A DNA stretch of 64,000 bases, taken from Apostichopus japonicus (taxonomy: Eukaryota > Echinodermata > Holothuroidea > Aspidochirotida > Stichopodidae). The stretch lies in NCBI RefSeq assembly GCF_037975245.1, contig NC_092565.1, forward strand, positions 13,111,499 to 13,175,498. Direction: 5' to 3'. Shown here piece after piece: positions 13,356 to 24,482 of the stretch. Every line of letters starts with the position of its first letter. Position 1 is the stretch's first letter. The translations under genes and the position numbers were made by a program. The notes below the pieces were generated by a model, which ran no database searches, was not told where the DNA came from, and saw only the letters and a list, made by a program, of their open reading frames with translations.

Positions 13356-14180
13356 TTATATATTAACCAAAAAGTGCCATAAATTTTCGACTTCAGAACA
13401 CTCAATAAAAAGATGAATAGTACTTTCGTGCGTGGTTTTGCAAAAGGTGCAATAAGGAGAATCGGCTAATCCAAACTTGTACAATTTGTCGTTAGTGTAA
13501 AGAATATTATGTAATACTTTGAAGTCGATATCGGCTTCAAAGAAACACTTTGGAGAACGATATATGTTACTCCATCTATTAGAAAAATCAAGACTGGGAA
13601 AATGCTGCTTCCAGTATTTTTCGCCCTTGGGCGATGTGTTAAGATTGTCACGCAAAAGGCGTGAAGCTATTCTGCACGAAACTGAGGAGGCATCTATAAT
13701 GTTTTTGCCATTTTGAAATTTTACAGTAGGAATATAGTCAATTTGCGTAGATACAATTGCATCAGAAGAAAATATATCACCTAACCAGTCAGAGGGGAAG
13801 GCGTGGAGAATGACATCGATATAATTCTGAACATCGATTACTGTAAGGGGATTATCAGGATTAGCAAGCTCAATGCACTCATGCACGGCCTTGGCTGGCA
13901 GAGAAGTGGGTATAATCTCATACATCAGAACACTTACAGAAACGATACCACCTTTAATGAAGTGACGATTAAAAAGTGTTTGACTATCATTGTCAACAAT
14001 CAGGGTATTACTAAAGATAGGTTGATTGAGGATGTCTTCTCTGGTCTCTGGTAGCCAGAAACGGCCTTGAATTAGCCGATCCCATGCTAACATGAGTTCA
14101 CATGTGTAATACGGGCTTAGCTTATGAACAGACTTGCGGTTAGGAGTAATTTGAAAGATACTACGCCCAAGGCTCAAATT
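13356..14180 (-). pseudogene. LINE ORF2 C-terminal region with zinc-binding zf-RVT motif
   Basis: This open stretch of about 274 codons reads as the region after the reverse transcriptase in Tx1/L1-type ORF2. The C-terminal part has the pattern W-N-I-Y-R, then DFKVLHNIL, then CTFC, HLFIEC and LW, which is the CCHC-like zf-RVT motif. There is no true start codon, because the reading is cut by truncation upstream. The ORF is broken near 13340. The expected continuation lies in another frame at 13009-13326 (KVFHN, IRLLFDVYYHK), where LINEs of this type end. It is a dead fragment with no reverse transcriptase domain. Confidence 0.75.
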
Positions 14181-15899
14181 TCAACTGCATGACGGTCTAG
14201 AGGCCTACCAAGCTGTTTGAGGTGGGGATGGGCATAGGGCCATAGGCACTACTACTAATCGGTACTAGGCTAGGCTTCAACAACTAGTATTACGACAGTA
14301 AGAGTAGGCTAGATCGGCATGTTTTGGTCATAAAGTCCAGGATTTCCTGTTTAGTTCCATTTTAGGCTTGGCTTACTACTTATTTAAGATCAAAGCAAAC
14401 AAGCATAGGCCTATGGCTTCCTATGTCTAGGACTACGACTGAGTTATAACAAGCCTAGCCTAGACCTACAGTAGTTATACCAGTGCAATCAATGTAACCA
14501 CTGAAGATTCTAAAGTCTGCCTGTAGCTGGGCTGAATTAGGCCTAATGGACCCATATGCAGACAATTAGCTGTGTATCTCAATCATAGGAATTGAAGTTG
14601 AATATGGCCATAAGAAGTAGCCTACTACTAGTACTACTATGGGTATAGCAATACATATTACTAGGTCTAATGCTATGCATGAAGGCCAAGACTGTCTATA
14701 GATAAACAGTCCTTCTCAAATTCACTCGAGCATTAAGAATTTGTTACTTGATAAACTACCCCAAATACTGCCACTAGGATTCATCCTTGAGCGCACCTAA
14801 TTAATTCACCAGTCAACATGTATGATTGTAAACATAAGTGCTCTAAATCTAATGGCCAGCACTACTTTCCTGTGCTTGAAGACATGTTTGGCTTGACCAC
14901 TGAAATAATACTCTGTGTGTTTAATCATGAATTTGTGCAGAGGAGCATTAACTTTGCCTAGCATTACCAAATGGGGTAGATATTCAATATTCCCTTTTTG
15001 GCCAACAACAGGTCGAGTCAGTTGGTATTGCAATAAGTATATGGAAGATGGTAATGGCTTAGCCTAAGATACTCCTAGGGTAAGCACCTACTGTAGCATG
15101 CTATGCAACAACACTTTGATTGAAGATTTGTTAACAGACTTATCAGCCATAAGGCTAGTTCTAAATTAGCTAGACCTTACACAGTTACAGTTTCAGCCAA
15201 AAACTCCATTAGGCCTATACAATTTGGCCTACTGCCACTGGCTGAAGTTTAAAACGATGGGGTTAAGACTTAGACTAGACTCAGTACATCAGCAAAAATC
15301 ATTAAGTCGAAAATTTTACGAAAGTTTGTTATACCTTTGAGTTTGACATCAGCGTCCTCGAAATTGGGTCTGTTCATGTTTCACAGTTGCCAAAGGTAGC
15401 AAATTTTCAAATTACAGTACAGAACTTCTATTCTAAATGAAAAAATTATAATTAATATCTGCAATTCATGAATTAGAACCTTAAAACTATTCTGGAAATT
15501 ATATTCAAGATGGTAGAAAAGTGTGACAATCTATAAATTTTCTAAAAGTTGTTCTTTTCTTAATGGTGGTGCCACTCCACCATTAATCAAACATATGTTG
15601 TTCATTTAAAGGTAATAATAATGAGTTGACAAACATGTTATTAATTCATAACCTTACTAAAAAAGATATATAAACTCTTAATAGGTTCCAAGTTCGAAAC
15701 AAAGAAAAGTGATCAACAAGACATAAATTTATTAAACACAGGCCATGCTTGTTATTATACTAAGCAATACATTTCAATGTGTAACGCGCAGGCACACAAA
15801 ATTCTTAGTAGTTGCATATTTGCACGCACTGTTCTGGCCTTCGGTTAAACATTAGGAGTTGAGACCGTTAACTTACTTAGCCCGATCTGATATTACAAG
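14181..15899. other. Unique non-coding sequence
   Basis: No convincing coding frame was found. The stretch is rich in the words TAGGCC and GGCCTA, mainly in 14200-14700. A small hairpin with 10-bp arms (TTAATGGTGG and its complement, 7-nt loop) lies near 15560-15588. The last 100 bases precede the ATG of the integrase-like gene and would hold its 5' region. Confidence 0.5.
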
Positions 15900-16034
15900 A
15901 TGACTTCTCCTGAGCTGGATACCGATGAAGAGTACAGTATCATTGGAAAATATCGTTCGTCAGGACTGTGCCCTGAAAATTCAACATTAAATCTAAGAAG
16001 ATCGATACGGAAAAGATCAAAGAGTTTAGACTAA
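15900..16034 (+). pseudogene. Integrase-like gene, N-terminal exon
   Basis: An ATG at 15900 opens 44 codons ending at TAA 16032-16034. The sequence is acidic first (LDTDEEYSIIGKYR), then basic (LRRSIRKR). Integrase-like proteins of this kind begin with a similar Y-x-G-x-CP then R/K-rich segment. Inserting one A near 16016 would continue the reading as KIKEFRLTG. That suggests an early frameshift. The link to the catalytic exons is by order and style and is not proven. Confidence 0.4.
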
Positions 16035-16426
16035 CGGGAGCAATAAACAGCCACCGAGCTTTGTGCTGAAAAGTGTGAGCAGTAATACTTTTAAATCAAG
16101 AAAAGCCAAAATCATGCAATTTAAATCATTGAAATTAAAAAAGCTTCACTGTCCGGTATCAAAAGTATTTGCAAACTTTGATACAGCATTCTGTTCTGTA
16201 CAAGAATTGTTGATTGTACGCACCTGATTAGCAGTGTAAGAATACCTGCTTTTAGCACAATCAGTCATCAAGTAATTTTTTGTTAACTTTCAATAAGTAT
16301 ATATCAGCATGATTGGAAATCCTTAATAGCAGTATATTGTCTACAAAACTCAGACATAAATCACTTGAACATCAGTTGGTATGATTGTGTATGGTTCTGA
16401 ATGCTATTTTCCTTTCTTTTTTTTAG

Positions 16427-16584
16427 GTGGGTGTGGATATGATTGGACCCCTTGCAGAGACCATCAATGGAAATAAGTACATCATAACCCTACGTGACTA
16501 TTTTTCAAAATGGCCAGAGGCTGTTGCTGTAAGAGACAAAACAGCATAAACCGTTGCAAACTTTCTGTTTGAAACCATGGCCAG
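16427..16584 (+). pseudogene. Integrase core exon 1
   Basis: The exon is bounded by TTTTTAG before and GTATAT after. It encodes VGVDMIGPL with the first catalytic aspartate, then a stretch ending YFSKWPEAV, typical of Ty3/gypsy-class integrases. TAA at 16547-16549 interrupts the frame, which resumes with TVANFLFETMA. It ends in phase 2, matching the next exon. Confidence 0.8.
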
Positions 16585-16928
16585 GTATATATCCATCTAC
16601 TTTGTTTTTACTTTAAATGACATATTTTTGACGTTAGTTATGCAGACCTGCATTTGTTCTCAGTTTTACGTGTGACCCAGAAAGCGGCCAAATGGTTACA
16701 GGAATTTCTTGAAGTTGTTTTATAAGTTAATGTTAATAAAATGTTAGTGGGATAACGGTCAGTGCAGCCAAGACCAGGTGCTATGTCAATGCTTAACTTA
16801 CTTGTTTTGAAAGAAGTGCTAAAAGAATCTCCTGATTAAACCACACGGCCACTCTGAAGATGCCAATAGTTTACTGCATTACTCATAACCAGTACTTTAG
16901 CAACTTGTTTAATTTTTCATTTATTTAG

Positions 16929-17226
16929 ATTTGGGTGCATAAAAATTGTCATCTCAGACCAGAGAGGAGAATTTGTTAATGCTCTGAACAATTCCCTGTT
17001 TGACATGACAGGGGTGGGCCACAGAGTATCCTTCAGCTACCACCCACAGACCAATGGGCTGGATGAAAGATTCAACCAAACTCTGCAAAATGCAAATGTC
17101 ACTCATCAAAGCTGTCAATCAAAACCAAGATGACTGAGATGGAACACTATCTTCGATTCTCATGGGGTACCGTACAGCAAAACATGGTTCAACAGGTCTT
17201 TCTCCTTTCGTTGTGATGTTTGGAAG
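16929..17226 (+). pseudogene. Integrase core exon 2
   Basis: The exon follows ATTTAG and ends before GTTTGT. It encodes the second and third catalytic residues (ISDQRGEF and YHPQTNGLDERFNQTL). A frameshift near 17085 moves the reading to another frame (SLIKAVNQNQDD). There TGA at 17135 replaces the usual tryptophan, and the reading then runs to LMGYRTAKHGSTGLSPFVV. The family expects an unbroken frame here, so this copy is inactive unless these are assembly errors. Confidence 0.8.
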
Positions 17227-17716
17227 GTTTGTAATAATTCAACTTACCATTGCTGAATAGAGGTTTACATTTGTAAAGGTCATATACGGAGAAAAGCAAT
17301 CAGGGACAAGAGAGTTTGGACAAATCCTGCATAGCTACACTGATCCTCTATATGATAAAATCTCATTTGACACATCCCAGGTCCTGGGAAAAACTGCTAA
17401 ATAGCAAGGACAAAAGATGAACATTCATTAAACTATAAAAGCATGCCAATTAATTTAGATACATGCAATTAATGCCACTGATATTGGTTTTGTTTTTCAG
17501 TTATATATCATATTTTGGGCTGGTATGCAATTTGGACCTATAACAGCACAGAATATACTTTTGTTTTATATTTCTGCTGGTTTGAGTAAGTGATGTGACT
17601 CAGATTTATGGTTCTAGGGTCTTAATAATGAAAATAAAATATATAAAAATTTATTTATTCTTCAGTCAACAAAGTGTTTTGAATAATTGATTGTTAATTT
17701 ATCTTCATATATCCAG

Positions 17717-17914
17717 AGAGCCATTGTTACCAGTCGACATTGAAGACTCCATTGTCCAACCAGAATCTCCTGCTGCAGCGATGCACAGAAGGAGAGGGTT
17801 TTTCAACTCATGTCACAGTCGCAGGACATAATCAAAGGTTTTGTGAAAGAAAATATTGGCAAAGCCCAAGAATGGCAAAAAAAGAATTTTGATAAAAGGC
17901 AGCAATCAAAACAG
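17717..17914 (+). pseudogene. Integrase linker exon
   Basis: The exon follows ATCCAG and ends before GTAATT. In phase with the previous exon it gives GREPLLPVDIED, the usual link after the catalytic core. A frameshift near 17795 then leads to VFQLMSQSQDIIKGFV and a lysine/glutamine-rich helix that ends at the donor. Confidence 0.7.
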
Positions 17915-18028
17915 GTAATTACATAATGCTATGTTGTGCATTGAAAACTGCACTGTAGTTAAATGAATGGCAACATATACATTGTATTATGATGTTTACG
18001 TATATATGCTGGATTTTGTTTTATTCAG

Positions 18029-18232
18029 AGCTTCAAAGTTGGTTCTATAAGTGTTCTCGTCCGGAATACTAGAAAGGATGCCCGAAGAGGAGGGAAGCTC
18101 GAAAACTCTTGGCTTGGGCCGTATGGAGTCAAGGCTGTGAATGAGAAAGGGCTGTACACACATATTAACAGTTCCACAGGCCTTCCTTTGAAGAAGAAAT
18201 TCAATCCATTTTACTTAAAGAATTTCACACAA
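18029..18232 (+). pseudogene. Integrase GPY/F exon (intact reading frame)
   Basis: This exon of 68 codons is open throughout, follows TTATTCAG and ends before GTAAGA. It encodes the GPY/F module: FKVGSISVLVRN, then GGKLENSWLGPYGV, then LKKKFNPFYLKNF. The module is shared by gypsy integrases and Ginger1 proteins and is thought to help bind DNA. It is the best-preserved exon of the gene. Confidence 0.8.
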
Positions 18233-20270
18233 GTAAGATTGCTTTACAGTCTTTTATTTGGGGGGGGGGGGGGTCGGGAGAGGGGGTTGATTGGCATGAT
18301 TCCTCCATAATTTCCTTAACAATAATCAGTAACTTGATGAGTTCTGTGCTGGCTTATGTGAGGGTAAGGCTAGTAGCTGTCTTCACACAATAAATCAATT
18401 TTGACTCAATGGCTTTAAAAAATGAAACATAATTGCTAACAATAAAAGAGAGAAGAATAAGTTAATTAGAAAACTCCAGTTTCTAGACAAACGTTTTCAA
18501 ATATTTGATTTTATTTGCTTAGTTTCGAGAGGAGAATTTTATGTGATGTCAGTTTGAAACTCAGCAATTAAAGTTCCAACTTCTAATTAGCTTCTTGCCA
18601 GATCAACTTGGTAAAACCACTTATAGTAACTATTTTCTTTGGTGTAGATATCATGCATGGTAATGAGTGGACGGGGCTTAACATAAAACTAGTATCAACA
18701 TGTTGCTTGACCATTACAACATTTTTAATCTCTGATTTATTCTGCTGATTGAATGTTTGTAACGGGCGGGACCAAAATAGATTTTAGCTGATGTTCTCTT
18801 GTTAGCTCCAATCTGAAGAATGGTAGGTTGGTTTGAGGTGATCCTTGCAGCAATGATGAGCTAAGGAGGGTCATTATTGCTTTTGGTGCAGAGATTGTGC
18901 AACAAAATGAGTGGGCAGGGCTTAACATTAATAACTGTTAGCTCCAATCTGAAGAATGGTAGGTTGGTTTGAGGTGATCCTTGCAGCAATGACGAGCTAA
19001 GGAGAGTCGTTATTGCTTTTGGTGAAGATATCCTGCAACGAAATGAGTGGGCAGGGCTTAACATTAAAACCTGATCTGCAATTGCTCACTAACCATATGT
19101 GGTATGACTAAATTTTATTGTGCTGAGCAGGTTGGTTACCCAGTGCAATGTTTTCAGTGCTATGTTGATTTTGCTGCATATTGGTGAGATGTGTGACAAA
19201 ATAAGGTTCAGCTGAAATTTCCTGATAAACACAGAATCGGAAGAATTTTATTCCATTTGAGTTGATACTTAACATAATGATACCTCATAGCCTGTAGGAA
19301 TGGTCCGTCTCGTTTTCTTGGCAGATATTTTCCACTTTCACCCATGTTTGTTGCATCTCAATCATCATTGTTAGCTCTTTCTAATATTTGTAGAGCCTTA
19401 ATTACTATTAAGTGTGTGCAAACCCCCTTCCCTCCTCACACACACAAACAAACGCATACACAAATTACTCATGCTACATCATGGAAACCATAATGCATTT
19501 TAACTTGGTTGATTTTTCATATATTGAACAAACTAATATTAAGAAAATGTCCCTTAACATATTACTTAATTCAAAAGGGAATTGTGATATATAGCATCAT
19601 TATGGTAATGTTGCTTTACCATTCCAATGTTGTTGTTATAGGAGAAATGATATACTGCTTAAATCTTCATGGTGGTGGCAGCAACCCAATGAGATTCCTG
19701 GCTTGCAGCCGAAAATATCAGGAACTTGGCCAAAGTTGGTTGAGTTGATAATCTAACACAATGTCTAGACTGAGTTTGCAGCAAGAACAGCCATCAAATT
19801 ACCATTTCCCCAAAGAGTGGTGTAGCTGGGAACCACATTGCACTTTGCATGTGTGGTTGGATTATTAATTTTATACAGGTTGTAAAACACTGAATGAAGT
19901 CACATTTATTCTTTCATCAACATTGATTCTATCATCACAGAAATCCTCATAGAGGCATAAATGTTCAGAATAGGGACTGATATTGACCCACTTAAATTTC
20001 ATCTGATCTTGAATTTGGTATGACCTCTATGTATTAACATATTCCTTAATTAACAAAGAAAAAAATGCAAATTTGTTTTCAATATCCAATAAATGTCTCG
20101 GAGCGTTTAAATTTTTTATTGCAAGAAAGAATTTTTTAACAAAAGGAATCGATATACATATGAACATATCCACAGTGTACTAACACAAATAATTGCTAAC
20201 CGGTGCTGTGATAGGTTGTTGAATATAGCTGTTGCATGTAATCCATAAATTTAATTATTCTATATTTCAG
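18233..20270. other. Intron-like non-coding stretch with tandem repeat
   Basis: Between two exon-like blocks. It holds a run of 13 Gs near 18260 and the 136-bp tandem repeat. Short open frames near 19412-19748 have no recognisable content. No other gene was seen. Confidence 0.45.
18640..19072. repeat. 136-bp tandem repeat, about 2.3 to 3 copies
   Basis: Segments starting GTTAGCTCCAATCTG at 18801 and 18937 are near-identical over 136 bp. They carry marks such as GGTAGGTTGGTTTGAGG and GGGCAGGGCTTAACATTA. A partial, more diverged copy begins near 18640 (GGACGGGGCTTAACAT). Short open frames on the minus strand only reflect the repeat. Confidence 0.8.
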
Positions 20271-20312
20271 GAACTTGCAGCCAGTATCATCAGTACAAAC
20301 ACACCAGATGAG
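20271..20312 (+). CDS. Possible 42-base exon of the integrase-like gene
   Basis: A 14-codon open block (ELAASIISTNTPDE) follows TATATTTCAG and precedes GTTAGC. It enters and leaves in phase 0, which matches the end of the GPY/F exon. It lies just left of the TTAA-flanked element. Such a short block could occur by chance. Confidence 0.3.
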
Positions 20313-20369
20313 GTTAGCAGCCCAAGTTTGAATATGATTCAAATATCCAATAGAAGAAATTTGAATTAA

Positions 20370-20590
20370 AGGTAGTCTGTATAGGCAACAAATTATAGCA
20401 TACTTTTCTGAAGATTTCAAAAATTACATTCCTGGAGATTCTTATTTCCAGATTGGTCTCAGACATTCTAAATGAACACACAAGATGACTGAATGTCTCA
20501 GTGAGGTAAATTGCCTCCAGGGTGGTAATGACAACAGTTTAAAATGTTGACCAAATGTGACGGTATTGGAACTTTTGGCATATTTGGGGC
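20370..20590 (+). repeat. Left terminal inverted repeat
   Basis: It starts AGGTAGTCTGTATAGG and shares AAATTATAG, CTCAGACATTCT, CAGTGAGGTAAATT and TTTGGGGCC with the complement of the right end. Two small gaps and scattered substitutions separate the arms, which suggests an old insertion. Confidence 0.75.
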
Positions 20591-21839
20591 CAAACAAACC
20601 TCTGCCCCCCTGCACAATTTCCCACCCCAACCTATGTTCTATATTTCTCTTTCACAATATATATTACCTTCTTACAGGGAGAAACATGATCAAGGTCAAT
20701 ACAGCCCCACAGATATTGCATATATATCCAACTCTTGCAAAGAATACTGGTTTTTCTATTTCAAATTGAGTTTTCCGTTTCATTATTTTATGGATATAGA
20801 TCCATGTTATTGTGAATTTCTTGATCGTGGAAAATCACTGGCCATGCTCGAAAAGTCACATTAAATATTGTTAAATGTTTTTATTTCAGGAAAAAAGCAA
20901 TCCTGTTATTGTAAAGGTAAGTAACCTAAGACAACCCATGCAGCTTTACAAATAAATTCATTAAGGCAGGGATTGTAAGCCACGGAGGTGCAAGACTTCA
21001 TGTGACTTGATCCTCCCCACCTGGAAATGTTGAAAAATGGAAGACTTTTACTGTGCCAGGACCATATCCTTGACAAACTCCTATGCCTGGAGAAGGGAAA
21101 ATCCCAACCTATATGGGCACAATTGCAAGGGGCATTTTGTGATGTTCCAACCCCATCCCAAGGATTGGCACTTATTGCAGAATATCATAATTTTCACTTC
21201 AACAATGAAGGTTTTAAGTTTTATTATCCCCCAAATATACTAGATTTCCAACATGGGCACTCTCTTTGTCAAGTTCATGATACCTCTACTCCTTTCTCCC
21301 AGTAGCATATTCCAACAAATGGTTATTAAGATATGATGTGTTTATCATTTTACTTGATGAGAGTAACTTTTCAGCTACAGAAGCTAGTGACAGACTTCCA
21401 AGAAAGTGCTTTGAATCATCAAGCAATCATAAAAAAAAATAGATACAAATGAAGGCTGCAACCCTAAACTTTACCAATTATATTGATGAGCCACCCATGT
21501 CAGATGTAGATTTCCTACAAATCTAAATTTTCCTTCTTTTATAGCTTCTTTGCAGCATCATTCAACACTATGATGGACATAGCTCTGAATTAATGGAATG
21601 AATCAAAGCTCTCTTCCACGCAATTTCAACCTGAACTTCATGGGCCTCCTGTCTCGCAAGGTTGAAACAGATTCTTCCAGAGTTTGATTCAACTGCACAG
21701 GAGGATGCATTAGCTGTAACCAAAGCCAGTGCAAACTTTTAGATGAGTAAGAGATATAGATCGTTCTGTGAAAAGCATCAAAGCAACCCCCCAAAAAATA
21801 AGTGAACTTTTCAATGTATTATTTAAATTTATGCCATGT
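20591..21839. other. Interior of the TTAA-flanked element
   Basis: The longest open frame is about 92 codons at 21027-21305 (plus). It has no recognisable domain, and the overlapping frames do not support it. A short block at 20890-20916 has splice-like edges but lies inside the transposon. No transposase signature was seen. Confidence 0.5.
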
Positions 21840-22059
21840 TGGCCCAAATATTCAAATTTGGTCACCTTTGGTCAAAATTCTATAAACTGTTTTTATTACA
21901 AATTTTGAGGAAATTTACCTCACTGGGACATTCAGTCATCTTGTGTGTTCATTAAGAATGTCTGAGAACAATTTGGACTAAGGGCCTACATGAAAGTAAC
22001 TTGTTAAAAACTTCTAGCAATTATAGCATCCTATAATTTGGGGCATATACAGACTACCT
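21840..22059 (-). repeat. Right terminal inverted repeat
   Basis: On the minus strand it starts AGGTAGTCTGTATATGCC and follows the left arm through CTCAGACATTCT and CAGTGAGGTAAATT to TTTGGGCC. TTAA follows at 22060-22063. Confidence 0.75.
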
Positions 22060-22382
22060 TTAACATTGAAACTGATTGGGAATTTGCTTAGGTTTGCAGG
22101 GAATTAGTCATTTTTAAAAGAGGTATCATGGCACCAGTTAGATCTGACTGATAAACTTGCATCAATACAATGAGGATGCACATTTTGTAAGGCTGGGTTT
22201 AGATGATAGTCTGTATCTGATTTATATGTTTGTTTCTCTTAATAGTAATTCTGATAATTTTAAGTAAAAGCTGAATGAAAGTTTTCATTTATACCTGATA
22301 ATCCAGAGGGTAAAGGAACAAATGGAAATTACAATAGAAATGCAACATTGTTGTAATGAGTAACTTATTTTTTCCTTTCCAG

Positions 22383-22571
22383 GTACTTCTTACATACAAC
22401 AAATGAGATGAAGTGGACTTCCTGCAATGAGACTTGGCACTGTCGGGCAAACTCATATCCAGTAATTCCAATATATCCTAGTAACAAGGGCTATATGTCA
22501 TGCTTGAGTATGCAGGGGCACCTTGAGGTGTGTCTAAATTGCAAAGATCCTGAAGGCTTTTGTGAGTCCTG
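22383..22571 (+). CDS. Cysteine/tryptophan-rich exon of unknown function
   Basis: This open block of 62 codons follows a pyrimidine tract and CCAG and ends before GTGAGT. It is unusually rich in Cys and Trp (WTSCNETWHC, then GYMSC, then HLEVCLNCKD, then GFCES). It ends in phase 2. Joined to 24483 it completes CLNC-x6-CESC, a Cys4 pattern like a zinc ribbon. The phase at its 5' side does not match the 42-base exon upstream, so an exon is missing or the gene is a different one. I do not recognise the family. Confidence 0.5.
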
Positions 22572-23479
22572 GTGAGTTCCTGCAAACTCCCTGTTTTTGT
22601 CATATTGTTTTCATTCCATGCTGTTTTGTGTTATGTAAAATTGTTTCAATATGTAACACAATGCATTTTTGTGAAGTAGCAGTATGTGTGTTTATGAGTG
22701 TAATGCTAAGAGCCTGTCATTACGATAACTCAATAAACTGACAAATGAACAGTAGTCAAATTCTGAAACTATTAGTGATGTAAGTTAATGGCCAGAATTC
22801 ATACGTTGGAAATTTTCAGGTTTAGAATCCAGCTTGAGTTGAAATGATCCCATTGAGCATTTCTAAATACTGTATACAGGCATCTTTTCATATTGACTGT
22901 AGATCTCTGGTGTTATGTCTTTCACAATTTATTAATTTATTAAGTGTTGTACAAAGAGTTAATTTCACATAGGGTGACATGTTTATGTGAAATTAATTAA
23001 CTAGCTATGTCGTTCTAAGTGTTGTGAAAAGAGTTAAATTTACCTAGAGCAAAGATGTCGCCTTAGGAGCTTTATGTGCAATTCACTATTTTTTAATTAA
23101 ATACTTTGGTATTTGTATTAGGCAGAGGGATTATTATAAATAGCACACCATTAGTCCGGTTCTCCTTCAATACTATTCTCCAGAAGTACACAATTTTCTG
23201 GCCAATGGTTCAAGAACAGGATTGATAAAGTATACCGTTTGTATTAGAAACCGTTACTTCATCTAGCCAAGGATGTGAAGAATTATTAGTCTCCAGTAGT
23301 TCTTGATTCAGTGGTTCATATTCAATTCATGTTGAGTTTTCAGGAACTATTACCAGTTATGCAACGAGTCAGGGCTAGAGTCACTAAATTTCAGAGAAAT
23401 AAAGAAACTCAAACACAAGTTCATGGACAGTCTTCCCATAGATCTAGATTATGCAGTGACCAAGACCAAGATTCAACTC
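22572..23479. other. Non-coding, with one ambiguous open stretch nearby
   Basis: AT-rich sequence with no repeat structure seen. From about 23340 to 23530, after TTTTCAG, two frames are both open for 48 to 62 codons (one contains KHKFMDSLPIDLDYAV). Neither could be assigned. This may be an exon or chance. Confidence 0.3.
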
Positions 23480-23545
23480 AAACATAGGTTTCATAAAAGT
23501 GATATCTTTATTAAGTATCTTGATAGTCACTGACTTTTTCATGTT

Positions 23546-23850
23546 TGCTGATAGTGGTTGTACCAGATGTCATTGTCTTAAACTCCACAAGTCACAAAGT
23601 AGCATTAATATTCGGCATAAATTTGTTTCTACTAGGGTCGTGAATGAGTGGAATGGTTTGCCTGAGAAAATTGTACTTGCAAGTACTGTAGTGTGAATGG
23701 GTTTAAGAATGCTTTGGACAAGCACTTTAAGCATTGTAATCGGGTCTGATCGTTTGTGTCATCAGTTTTCTTCCATCTCCTATACGGTTTTTGATGGGGA
23801 CTTGAGTGTCCCTCCTGATCCTTTTTCTTTACTAAACTAATCTAAACTAA
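23546..23850 (+). mobile_element. LINE 3' fragment (CR1-like ORF2 C-terminus)
   Basis: The frame reads CLKLHKSQSSINIRHKF, then VVNEWNGLPEKIV. After a frameshift near 23690 it continues VNGFKNALDKHF. That is the usual end of ORF2 in CR1/L2-type LINEs: a basic stretch, then R-V-V-N-x-W-N-x-LP, then a final F-K-N helix. The stop TGA lies near 23748. The 3' end has short repeats of CTAAACTAAT near 23832-23852, as LINE tails often do. The element is 5'-truncated and inactive. Confidence 0.65.
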
Positions 23851-24482
23851 TAAGGTCAAGCATAAAGTATGTGTGCTGTAGGCCTACGCAATTGCAGAAG
23901 CCAACCTTCTTAACCTTTTTGAACTAGCACTTTTAAGGTTAACTTAACCTTTTAGGCAAGGTAAGCTTAACTTTTTCTTTGCAAATGTAATGAACATGAT
24001 TGAGCAAGAGTCGTGCCAGCAATGCCACTGCATGAGGGAAATTCACAGTGACAGAGTAAATAATTGCTTTCCCACCCACGGATGAACACATGTTAGGTAT
24101 ATTACTATCACTAATCCGGGGAAATTGCATTTAAAATATAAATATGTTTATCAGCTGGTCAACAGTTATTTAAGGTATCATTTAATTGTTTTCATTTACT
24201 CCATTAGTGGTCTTCCCTTTTCCAACAGCTTTACTGGAAAGACTCTTGCTCAGCCGCATTACACAAACACTTTACCAACAGAATACTGCAGATAGCTGAT
24301 CGTTAACTATGTTAGGAATCCACATGCAGTTGTGGTTACAAAAATAGTAAGAGACAAGATCTGCATTTCAATCTATGTTTATGGTTAACTACAATTAAGA
24401 ATAATGAATTGCAATTTTAATAAATGAGCCCTTCAGTACTGATAACCAGGATTTTAGTTATCTTTTTTTTCTTTCTTTACAG
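23851..24482. other. Non-coding stretch
   Basis: No convincing frame or repeat. A 63-codon minus-strand frame at 23939-24130 has no recognisable content. The pyrimidine tract at 24460-24480 belongs to the next acceptor. Confidence 0.4.

Larger units (their letters stand above)
12751..14180 (-). mobile_element. 5'-truncated Tx1/L1-like LINE with poly(A) tail
   Basis: A LINE 3' end lies on the minus strand. Its poly(A) tail appears as a T run at 12751-12759, preceded in the element by an AATAAA signal (complement of about 12763-12770). The 3' untranslated part is about 12760-12900, and the C-terminal part of ORF2 lies upstream of it. The 5' end is lost near 14180, where unique sequence begins. 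No clear target-site duplication was found. The satellite does not resume on the far side, so insertion and array truncation or rearrangement may be linked. Confidence 0.8.
15900..20312 (+). pseudogene. Intron-containing Ginger1/GIN1-like integrase, decayed
   Basis: Six exon-like blocks in order encode a gypsy-type integrase: an N-terminal exon, two exons of the DDE catalytic core, a linker exon, a GPY/F C-terminal exon and a short 42-base exon. Blocks 2 to 5 are bounded by AG and GT with pyrimidine tracts, and their phases match. The three catalytic acids are still present (D in VDMIGPL, D in ISDQRGEF, E in GLDERFNQTL). The gene is broken by an in-frame TAA at 16547, a frameshift near 17085, TGA at 17135 (in place of Trp) and a frameshift near 17795. 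Retroelements lack such introns, but Ginger DNA transposons and their host-domesticated relatives have them. No Ginger terminal inverted repeats were seen. Confidence 0.75.
20370..22059. mobile_element. TTAA-flanked element with about 220-bp terminal inverted repeats
   Basis: The ends are inverted repeats starting AGGTAGTCTGTATA, and TTAA lies directly outside each (20366-20369 and 22060-22063). The match continues inward for about 220 bp with gaps. It includes a highly similar block of more than 50 bp (AACACACAAGATGACTGAAT near 20477 and its complement near 21939). TTAA duplication is the hallmark of piggyBac-type insertion, but the terminal AGG is not the usual CCC-type piggyBac end. The 1.69-kb interior has no convincing transposase, so the element is probably non-autonomous. 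It sits in the intron-like region downstream of the integrase exons. Confidence 0.75.

Noticed and set aside
20890-20916. 27-base exon of the integrase-like gene
   Set aside because: It has splice-like edges and phase 0 but lies inside the TTAA-flanked transposon, so chance is more likely.
21027-21305. 92-codon frame as a transposase
   Set aside because: No catalytic or DNA-binding motif is visible, and other frames overlap it equally well.
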